A stretch of 48,129 nt of DNA, taken from assembly GCA_048173955.1 (NCBI GenBank), contig DBEYOB010000020.1, positions 1-48,129 of the forward strand, given 5' to 3'. This document shows positions 33,349 to 39,957 of this stretch, piece by piece. Position 1 is the stretch's first letter. The number at the start of each line of letters is the position of its first letter. The notes under the pieces are model-generated. The model ran no database searches, was not told where the DNA came from, and saw only the letters and a list, made by a program, of their open reading frames with translations. This DNA is from CAZUFB01 sp048173955. Lineage in GTDB: Bacteria > Actinomycetota > Coriobacteriia > Coriobacteriales > UMGS124. A program made the translations under genes and the position numbers.

Positions 33349-34626
33349 CTAGACCTCCGCAGGTGTGTCGGTGATGCCGGCCGCCTGGTCGGCGGCCGCC
33401 TGGATGTCGTTCATGCTCTGGCTGGCGTCGACCACCGGGCCGTTCGAGCCGTTCAGGTCGACGCACACCAGGATGGTGCGGTCGTTCTCCTGCGCGTAGC
33501 TGCAGGTTGAAAGCATATAGATGTGGTTCACGCCCGCGGCGGTCGCCGTGGACGAGCGCGCGCTCGACCGATTGATGAGCGACTGGACGTAGCTCTCGAA
33601 CGACGCCTGGTCGGCGAAGTCGAACTGGATGGAGTCGACGTCGTAGCCGTTCACGACCATGCAGCACAGCGGCACGAGCACGTGGACCACGCCGTCGGAG
33701 CTGACGTAGTAGAGGTTCTGCAGCGTGTCGAACTCGGCCTGGTCGGAGTAGTCGGCAACGCGGGCGAACATGTTGCCGTTCTGCAGATGGTGGCCGTACA
33801 TGACCGTGTTCCAGCCCGACAGGTTCGATGCGCTGCGATAGTCCATGAACACCGAACCGAACTCGTCGTAGCGGTCGAGGAACGAGTGGTTGAGATAGTA
33901 GTCGTTGTCGGCATGCTGGACGACGGGGTAGTTCACCACCGTGCCGGGAATCTGAATCCACCCGACGATCTCGGGGTTCTGCAGCTGCAGGGCGGCGAAG
34001 TCGACCACCGGGCGGCCGGTCGAGGTGTCCTCGGTGACGTTGGCCTCGGCGAGTTCGGTGTACTCCTGCTCGTTGGCCCCGTAGGCGCGCTGGCTGTTGA
34101 TGAACACAACCGCCGCGCCGATGAGCAGCGCAAGGCCCACCACGAGCAGGACGATGGCCACGACAAGGCCGGCGTTGCCCTTCTTGCGGGGACGGTCGTC
34201 CGGCAGACCTCCCCCGGGGCCGTAGTGGCCGCCACCCCCGCCGTGGCTGCCGCGGTAGACGTTCTGCATACGCTGGTAGCCGGGGGCACCCTGCTGGCCC
34301 GCGTAGGCCTGCTGGCCGTAGGCATAGCGGCTGTGGGCGCCCGCCGCCGGAGGGGTCTGCCGGGTCGGCTGGTAGGCGTACGGGTCCTGCTGGTAGGCAT
34401 ACCCCTGGGCATATGGATCCTGCTGGAAGTGGCCGCCTTGGCGGGCATAGCCCTGCTGGGAGTAGCCCTGCTGGGAGAACAGCCCCTCGTCGCCGTAATC
34501 GGCGTAGGAGCCGTATCCGCCGGGCTGACCCCCCGACGCCGGGGCGCCGCCGTAGTGAGCGCCGGCGGCACCCGACGGGAACTGCTGGTATTGACTGTCG
34601 CGACTGTCGCGCAGCGCCATGTCCAT
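33349..34626 (-). CDS. class B-like sortase with a Gln/Gly/Tyr-rich cytoplasmic tail
   Basis: This 425-aa membrane transpeptidase resembles class B sortases. Residues 1-148 are a low-complexity tail rich in Gln, Gly, Tyr and Ala (repeats such as QQGYSQQGYARQGG). A single helix follows at about 152-176, then the extracellular catalytic domain. The catalytic residues are His279 in MYGHHLQNGNMF, Cys375 in YMLSTCSYAQ, and Arg383 in NDRTILVCV. The start is the ATG at 34626, with 34620 as an alternative; neither has a strong Shine-Dalgarno. It ends 5 nt before purF and is probably co-transcribed with it. No sortase substrate with a sorting signal is adjacent. Confidence 0.9.
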   Translation of the reverse strand: MDMALRDSRDSQYQQFPSGAAGAHYGGAPASGGQPGGYGSYADYGDEGLFSQQGYSQQGYARQGGHFQQDPYAQGYAYQQDPYAYQPTRQTPPAAGAHSRYAYGQQAYAGQQGAPGYQRMQNVYRGSHGGGGGHYGPGGGLPDDRPRKKGNAGLVVAIVLLVVGLALLIGAAVVFINSQRAYGANEQEYTELAEANVTEDTSTGRPVVDFAALQLQNPEIVGWIQIPGTVVNYPVVQHADNDYYLNHSFLDRYDEFGSVFMDYRSASNLSGWNTVMYGHHLQNGNMFARVADYSDQAEFDTLQNLYYVSSDGVVHVLVPLCCMVVNGYDVDSIQFDFADQASFESYVQSLINRSSARSSTATAAGVNHIYMLSTCSYAQENDRTILVCVDLNGSNGPVVDASQSMNDIQAAADQAAGITDTPAEV

Positions 34627-34795
34627 CACATCCAACCAATGCGGGTTGCCGGCCGTCCCTCCGCCTTCTTGCCGACCAGGGCTTCGACGGGGTGGGTATG
34701 GCTCCCCATGATAGCACGGTCGCTTTGCCGCACCGGGGTTCCACCGGGGGTTCCAGGAATGCCCACGGGCGCAGGGCCAGCGGTCCTCAGGCGGT

Positions 34796-35042
34796 CGTTT
34801 TCGGCTCGAATGCGTGCCTTCCGGAAAATGTTGGTCATTTCGCCAGCGAGTGCGTGCCCCGGGGCGGCCCTGGCGCCCGCATCCGCACCCCGGTCGAATA
34901 CCCTCTTCGCACTGCACGCCATCTACCAGGCATTTTACGCAAGTGGTGCGGAGCGAAAGGGCGCACGCCATCCCGAACGGCACGCACTCGCTGGCTTTTT
35001 GACCGGCATTTTCCCAGAAACACGCACTCGGCGCGAAAACGG
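34796..35042. repeat. large imperfect inverted repeat
   Basis: Arms of roughly 95 nt (34796-34890 and 34947-35042) are mutually inverse with scattered mismatches. A perfect 17-bp core is present at 34842-34858 and 34979-34995 (GCCAGCGAGTGCGTGCC and its complement), and CGGAAAATG / CATTTTCCC segments lie further out. The element fills most of the 596-nt gap between the sortase and carboxypeptidase genes, which otherwise holds only their upstream regions. Both strands are open here but encode no recognisable protein. It looks like an interspersed or MITE-like element; no transposase or target duplication is visible. Confidence 0.65.
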
Positions 35043-35222
35043 CCACCTCGCCCATCCAACATCATGGCACAACCCGCGCGCGGGGCACGGCGAGGTGCGA
35101 CAGGGCGGCAACCCGCATGCAAGGACAGCGGCAAGGGCAGCGCCCCGCGCGCGGAGGCGGCGGGTGCGGCGACCCGCATGCGGATTCCGCCCCGCCATCC
35201 CCCGCACAACCCGCCGCCTTAC

Positions 35223-36758
35223 TTACAGCCCATAGAGCGCCGAGAACTTCCGCTGCAGGTAGCGCGTGTAGTACGTCGGGTTGAACGGCTCGCCGCACGC
35301 CTGCTCGATGAGGTCGTTCGGGTCGAGGCTCTTGCCGTGGCGCCACACGCGCTCCTTGAGCCAGCCGGTGAGCGGGGTCAGGTCGCCGGAGGCTATCGCC
35401 GCGTCGACGTCGCCCGCATACGCGGCGCGCGCATGGTGCTCGAACTGCGCGGCGTAGGCATTGCCCAGCGCATAGCCGGTGAAGTAGCCCACGAAGTCGC
35501 TCGCCCAATGCATGTCCTGCAGGCATCCCTGCGCGTCGTTGGGAACCTCGACGCCGAGAAGCTCGAGCATCAGGTCGTGCCACAGCGCGGGGACGTCGGA
35601 GACGGACAGCTCGCCGCGGACCAGGCGCTTCTCGCACTCGTAGCGGACCATGATGTGGAGGGGGTAGGTGAGCTCGTCGGCCTGGGTGCGGATCAGGCTC
35701 GGGCGCACGACGTTGCAGGCCGCGTAGAGATCGTCCTCGGACACGCCGCCGTACACCGCGGGGACATGCTTGCGCAGCAGCGGCAGCAACACGTGCATGA
35801 AAGGACGGCTGCGCCCGACGTTGTTCTCCATGAAGCGGCTCTGGCTCTCGTGGATGCCGGCCTCGAGGCCGCCGTGCAGGCAGGTTCCCGTGTAGAGGGG
35901 GTCGACGTTCTGCATGTAGAGCGCGTGGCCCCCCTCGTGGCAGGTCGTCGCGGCGCACTCGAGGGCGTTGTGCTCGTAGTAGTGGTGCGCGATGCGCACG
36001 TCGTTGCATCCCATGTCGTACGAGCAGGGGTGGGCGGTGAGGCCGAAGATGAGACGGTCGCAGTCGAGCCCGATCGCGCGGGCGATGTCCCAGGCGAGGT
36101 CCTGCTGCACGGCGGCCGGCACGAACTCGTGGGCGAAGGGGTAGTCACGCCGGGGCTGCTCGGAAATGGCACGAACAAGCGGCGCCACCGTCTGGGACAC
36201 CTCGGCGAAGAAGCGGTCGCACACCGCGGTCGAGTTGCCGCGCTGCCACCGGTCGAGCAGCACGTCGTAGGGGTCGGCGTCGGGATCGAGGCAGGCGGCC
36301 TGGGCGCGCAGCAGCTCGAAGACGCGGCCGAGGTAGGGGGCGAAGGCCGCGAAGTCGTCCGCCTCCCGGGCGGCGCGCCATGCGGGGAACGCCTCGGTCG
36401 TGAGCTTGCGGTAATCGGACACCAGGTCGGCCGGGAGGCGGCTCTCCTCATCGTAGGTGCGTGCGAACACGCGCAGCTCGGCGGCGTGCAGCGGGTCGAG
36501 CTCGTCAGCGTGCTCCTTGAGGGCCGCAAGCAGCTCGCCGGTCGCGGGCGACGACTCAAGCTCGTGCTGGGCCGCATAGAGCACCGCCTGTGCGGCGCCG
36601 GCCTCCGCGGCCCCCGCGGCAGGAGCGATGGTCTGGGCGTCATACTGCATGAGGCTCAGGGCGAGCTCGTAGCCGCAGATGTCCTGCTGGAGGCGGTCGA
36701 AGGACTCGAGCAGGTCGGACAGGGTGGGCGCAGGTGATGAGGACGACGGGGAGGGCAT
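35223..36758 (-). CDS. M32-family metallocarboxypeptidase (Taq type)
   Basis: This 511-aa cytoplasmic zinc carboxypeptidase matches family M32 over full length. The zinc motif is HEGGH in CATTCHEGGHALYMQN, and the third ligand lies in GIHESQSRFMENNVGRS. The typical C-terminal region includes ADELTYPLHIMVRYECEK and SDFVGYFTGYALGNAYAAQ. It would trim C-terminal residues from peptides. An AAAGGA sequence lies about 7 nt before the ATG at 36758. It is monocistronic: the inverted repeat lies downstream and the tRNA-Gly promoter region upstream on the other strand. Confidence 0.94.
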   Translation of the reverse strand: MPSPSSSSPAPTLSDLLESFDRLQQDICGYELALSLMQYDAQTIAPAAGAAEAGAAQAVLYAAQHELESSPATGELLAALKEHADELDPLHAAELRVFARTYDEESRLPADLVSDYRKLTTEAFPAWRAAREADDFAAFAPYLGRVFELLRAQAACLDPDADPYDVLLDRWQRGNSTAVCDRFFAEVSQTVAPLVRAISEQPRRDYPFAHEFVPAAVQQDLAWDIARAIGLDCDRLIFGLTAHPCSYDMGCNDVRIAHHYYEHNALECAATTCHEGGHALYMQNVDPLYTGTCLHGGLEAGIHESQSRFMENNVGRSRPFMHVLLPLLRKHVPAVYGGVSEDDLYAACNVVRPSLIRTQADELTYPLHIMVRYECEKRLVRGELSVSDVPALWHDLMLELLGVEVPNDAQGCLQDMHWASDFVGYFTGYALGNAYAAQFEHHARAAYAGDVDAAIASGDLTPLTGWLKERVWRHGKSLDPNDLIEQACGEPFNPTYYTRYLQRKFSALYGL

Positions 36759-36996
36759 GGGGGGTCCTTTCTGGTCGAAGGCGCAGCCGGGGCGGGCGAC
36801 GCGGCGGTTCTCTCGACCGCCATGCTACTACGCGCCAACGAAGGGGATGCGCGCCTTGCGCGGACGGTCCGCGAACGGAGCCCGAACGGAAGCGAGGATA
36901 CGCCGACGACGTGAACCGAGGCACGAGAGGCCGCGGGCTGTGAAGTCGCATCGTGTGCGGGTATTTCGTGCGCGTTCCACGTTCGACCGATACTTC

Positions 36997-37025
36997 TTGC
37001 CACATTGTCCGGCTCGGGCTATACT
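36997..37025 (+). promoter_or_regulatory. promoter of tRNA-Gly
   Basis: TTGCCA (36997-37002) and TATACT (37020-37025) are separated by exactly 17 nt, placing the start of transcription about 25 nt before the tRNA. This is one of the clearest sigma-70-type promoters in the window. Confidence 0.8.
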
Positions 37026-37055
37026 ACCCCCTACGCTGATTCGCTCAGCGCATAT

Positions 37056-37130
37056 GCGGGCATCGCCAAGTGGTAAGGCCCCAGCTTCCCAAGCTGGTAT
37101 TCGCGGGTTCGAATCCCGTTGCCCGCTCCA
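37056..37130 (+). tRNA. tRNA-Gly (anticodon CCC)
   Basis: The 7-bp acceptor stem GCGGGCA / TGCCCGC is perfect and the encoded CCA end is at 37128-37130. The anticodon arm is CCAGC TTCCCAA GCTGG with anticodon CCC, and the T arm has GGTTCGAATCCC. It reads GGG codons. A promoter lies at 36997 and a terminator at 37142. Confidence 0.96.
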
Positions 37131-37141
37131 TTGCAATGACG

Positions 37142-37176
37142 GCCGGCAGCTCTTGAAGAGCTGCCGGCTTTTGTTT
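37142..37176 (+). terminator. Rho-independent terminator of tRNA-Gly
   Basis: GCCGGCAGCTC and GAGCTGCCGGC form a perfect 11-bp stem around TTGAA, followed by TTTTGTTTT. It lies 12 nt after the tRNA. Confidence 0.95.
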
Positions 37177-37665
37177 TGCGTTCCATCTCAGAGCGTTGCC
37201 TTCCATCTTGGAGCCGCCCTCTTGAACGCCGCCCTTTTGAACGATTGTTTCGGCAGAACGCGGAAGATGGGTTCGCGGCGTAGGGATTAAAAATCATTTC
37301 TTGAATAGAAACTGCCCTGTTTGATCCTTCTATCCAGGAATCGCGGGGGCACTTGCTAAAAAACCGCCTTAGTGTGCAAGTCAGTCGTCTTTGGATGCCC
37401 CTCTTTCAAGGAACGGCGGAGCCGATTGTCCGTCCCTTGCATTGGCTTATTTAAAAGTACCTGGTAGATTGATTAATCAATTACAGAAATTAATGACCAG
37501 GCTCGCCTGTCTTTTGGCCAACTTGCTCAGTAAGGGGATTTTTTCGCCATTCACACCCCAAAATCTGGCAAACGTCTGTCTTTGACACGCCTCAAGCGCC
37601 ACAATGAGGCAATGCGGCCGGCAAAGTAAAGTCCGCAACCGACGTTCGGAGAAAGCGAGTTCCCC
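37177..37665. other. AT-richer interval without a supported gene
   Basis: Composition changes here to about balanced GC, unlike the neighbouring genes. A 12-bp palindrome TTGATTAATCAA lies at 37469-37480, flanked by CTGGT and ACCAG. TTGACA occurs at 37580-37585 without a good -10 at 17 nt. A 64-codon frame at 37391-37585 lacks a ribosome site and I do not call it. The position after a tRNA gene would suit an integrated or decayed element, but no integrase is visible. Confidence 0.5.
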
Positions 37666-38160
37666 ATGCTGATTGCAGCCGCCGAGCGAATCTACAACCT
37701 GCTTGCACATACCAGCGGGCTCACCGCGTTCGGCGTGACATGCGGCCAGGTCCTGCGGCTGCTGCACGAAGTGCTCGGCGACGACATGGCCGTCTATCCG
37801 GACGGACGCATGCTCATCTGGGACATCGCACGTCACGACGGCTACCGCATTCCCGACTATCCCATGGCAGGCTGCGGCGACGTCAAGGAGTTCCTAAGCG
37901 ACGAGGGCGTCCGCAACGTGCCCGAATGGTACGAGCACCATCTGGGCATGAGCAGGTCGAACTATGACGAGATTTATCGGTACGAGCTTGTGATGGTGCG
38001 CAACCGGTCTCTGTGGAGACGTGTGTTCGCGGTGCCGTCCTCGGTCATGGCACAGAAGGACGCAACGGAAGGCCCGCTGCTCGCGGCGGAACTGTCGTGG
38101 CTGCAGTTCGCTTTGGGCAGGCAGACCAACCGAGACGACGCGCTGCTGTTCAAGAGGTAA
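37666..38160 (+). CDS. uncharacterised 164-aa protein
   Basis: I do not recognise this protein. It begins MLIAAAERIYNLLAHTSGL, has a compact mixed composition without transmembrane segments, and contains a Trp/His-rich middle (VPEWYEHHLGM). Codon use is high-GC and actinobacterial, and third positions are strongly GC, which supports coding. GGAG lies about 14 nt before the ATG, so the start is not firmly fixed. The gene stands alone between AT-richer non-coding stretches, and no neighbour suggests a role. Confidence 0.65.
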   Translation: MLIAAAERIYNLLAHTSGLTAFGVTCGQVLRLLHEVLGDDMAVYPDGRMLIWDIARHDGYRIPDYPMAGCGDVKEFLSDEGVRNVPEWYEHHLGMSRSNYDEIYRYELVMVRNRSLWRRVFAVPSSVMAQKDATEGPLLAAELSWLQFALGRQTNRDDALLFKR

Positions 38161-38617
38161 CCAGACGGGTAGACGAGCAGAGTATCGTTGGTACCACCGT
38201 CTCGCGACCATCTGCGAGAAAGAGTAAATTTGTTTTGATGGATGGGCGCTACTGTCCCAATGTGTCGACCAAAGAGGTCCTTCCCTCGCCCGACCGATCA
38301 AACATGCACGGTACCATGCATTTCTCCATGCTGCTCATGCCGCAAGGTAAACATTATGCACAGCGTCTGGTTCACGTTTGAAAACGGCGTCGCCGCCAAC
38401 TTGGCAAAGCGGAAGGCAAGGAAGTCCTGGGCATTTGCTCAGCACCACCAATGGGGAGCACTGGCAAGGTGGCTCTCATTCCTAAGACATGCCCGTTCGA
38501 AAGACGAATCTGCTTTCTATTCCACGATCCACGTTCCGCGACGGTGTATGGGCGCATTAGTTCCACCATCCGGAGCGGTGCTGAGTCCACTGTTGGAATC
38601 AGCACCGCCCCGACATC
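38161..38617. other. interval without a supported gene
   Basis: Short frames on both strands (for example 38242-38628 plus and 38372-38605 minus) have no ribosome site, no recognisable motif and mixed codon use. The stretch may be a decayed gene or element. I see no repeat, RNA gene or terminator that I can support. Confidence 0.45.
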
Positions 38618-39298
38618 CTATTCCATGACAACTGTTGCTATCCGCATAATTGCAGGATAGAACCCCAAATGAGCCCCTTCGTCAACACGCTTGGCGCACG
38701 CGCCCACCCAGCGACTGAGATGTTCCTCTATAAATCTCTCGAATGCTTCACGAACTTCAAGTGCTCGATTTTCCAAACCAGCAGACCAGGCATTAGCCTC
38801 GTCGCGAGCCAACAAGGCAAGGAAATCGAGTTCAATGGCGATGTGGTCGGGAAGGTCGATGAAGGCATCAGGCATAGAATAACCGCCGGCACGATACGCT
38901 CGTACGACCGACCGCTCGTCGCTCGTACGCAAACGGCCGCCCTTTCCGTCGGGCCCCATACTAGCGTAATAGCTTTCATACGGCGGAGCTATAAGTTTCC
39001 CCGGCCCGACGAAAAGCCGATTGTATTCGACCTCCAACCCCAAGCGAACTTCTTCGCTGGATTTTGCGGCGCAGTCGTTGCAATAACCCCGCAGCACACC
39101 CATTGCGGCGATCAGCAGAGGGTCCGACTCCGCATCAACGACACTCTCGAACGCGGCGAGATAGGAGCCGTCGATCAGCGCGCCAGCAAGGTCAAGAGTC
39201 GGCCGAAGCAAGCTTCGAGACAACAGCCCCGCTAAGACGGACATGGATTCGGCATACTTAACATTGCATTCTATATCGCGTTCGACCATGATCACCAT
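38618..39298 (-). CDS. torD: TorD/DmsD-type molybdoenzyme maturation chaperone
   Basis: This 226-aa cytoplasmic chaperone belongs to the TorD (nitrate reductase delta-like) family, which guards Tat-exported molybdoenzymes until cofactor insertion. The hallmark is LEVEYNRLFVGPGKLIAPPY, followed by ESYYASM, and a second motif is LPDHIAIELDFLALLA. The rest is helical. The start is either the ATG at 39298 or the one at 39289, which has GAG 9 nt upstream. A terminator-like hairpin lies only 8 nt before the first ATG. It is the third gene after the molybdopterin subunit and FeS subunit and is expected to serve that enzyme. Confidence 0.92.
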   Translation of the reverse strand: MVIMVERDIECNVKYAESMSVLAGLLSRSLLRPTLDLAGALIDGSYLAAFESVVDAESDPLLIAAMGVLRGYCNDCAAKSSEEVRLGLEVEYNRLFVGPGKLIAPPYESYYASMGPDGKGGRLRTSDERSVVRAYRAGGYSMPDAFIDLPDHIAIELDFLALLARDEANAWSAGLENRALEVREAFERFIEEHLSRWVGACAKRVDEGAHLGFYPAIMRIATVVME

Positions 39299-39306
39299 CT
39301 CGCAAA

Positions 39307-39344
39307 ACGTGTCGCCGCGTCGATTGACGAACGCGGCGACACGT
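39307..39344 (-). terminator. terminator-like hairpin between the FeS subunit and torD
   Basis: A perfect 14-bp stem (ACGTGTCGCCGCGT / ACGCGGCGACACGT) encloses a 10-nt loop and is followed by TTTT on the minus strand. It begins 14 nt after the FeS-subunit stop and ends just before torD. It could lower chaperone expression relative to the enzyme subunits or stabilise the upstream mRNA end. Confidence 0.82.
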
Positions 39345-39357
39345 CAGTCATATATTC

Positions 39358-39945
39358 CTATAACGTCTGCTTCTCCACGGAGCTGTAGTAGTACACCTGC
39401 GGAGCAGTCCCTTGTTCCTCAAGATAGTGGGTGGTCTCATAGTCGGCAAGAATTTGCGCGATATCCGACGACGGATCTTCCATATCACCCACGGTGATTG
39501 CCCGGTTGGGGCAGGTAATCTGGCATATCGTCGTTCCCACCCCTGCGTCCAGACGGTGGGCGCACAGCGAGCACTTCTGCACAATCTGCGCCACGGGATC
39601 GAGCTGGCGGGCACCATAAGGACAGACGTCCACGCAAGTCCCGCACCCGATACAGACATCTTCGTCCACCATCACGATGCCATCGTCGCGCTTGAACGTC
39701 GCACCTGTCGGACAGACAGAGACGCAGGGGGCATTGTCGCAATGCTGGCACGGAACCGGTCGCCACGCGAAGGAGACGCTCGGATAATCTCCGGCCGGTA
39801 CGTCATACGTCGTGGTTCCGGAATCGTTCAGAACACGCATCCTCTGGATGCCTTCGGCCAGATGGTGCTCCATCTTGCACGCAACGGTGCAGGTTCGGCA
39901 ACCGATGCAGCGATGGAGGTTGATGGCAAAGCCGTACTTGGTCAT
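39358..39945 (-). CDS. four-cluster ferredoxin subunit (DmsB-type)
   Basis: This 195-aa electron-transfer subunit carries four [4Fe-4S] clusters. Cysteine groups are visible in order: CIGCRTCTVAC near the N-terminus, PCQHCDNAPCVSVCP, CIGCGTCVDVCP, and CSLCAHRLDAG with CQITCP. There is no signal peptide, so it probably travels to the exterior with the Tat-tagged catalytic subunit. The Shine-Dalgarno GGAGGGG overlaps the end of the preceding gene, 12 nt away, so the two are coupled. It would pass electrons to the molybdopterin subunit. No DmsC-like membrane anchor follows. Confidence 0.95.
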   Translation of the reverse strand: MTKYGFAINLHRCIGCRTCTVACKMEHHLAEGIQRMRVLNDSGTTTYDVPAGDYPSVSFAWRPVPCQHCDNAPCVSVCPTGATFKRDDGIVMVDEDVCIGCGTCVDVCPYGARQLDPVAQIVQKCSLCAHRLDAGVGTTICQITCPNRAITVGDMEDPSSDIAQILADYETTHYLEEQGTAPQVYYYSSVEKQTL

Positions 39946-39957
39946 CGGTCCCCTCCT

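Noticed and set aside
34413..36737. 774-codon plus-strand open frame across the inverted repeat and the carboxypeptidase
   Set aside because: It spans a non-coding inverted repeat and an antisense region; translation has no family character.
37391..37585. 64-codon plus-strand frame after tRNA-Gly
   Set aside because: No ribosome site or motif; kept only as part of the AT-richer interval.
38242..38628. 128-codon plus-strand frame in the gene-poor interval
   Set aside because: No ribosome site, irregular codon use, and it runs into the torD gene on the other strand.
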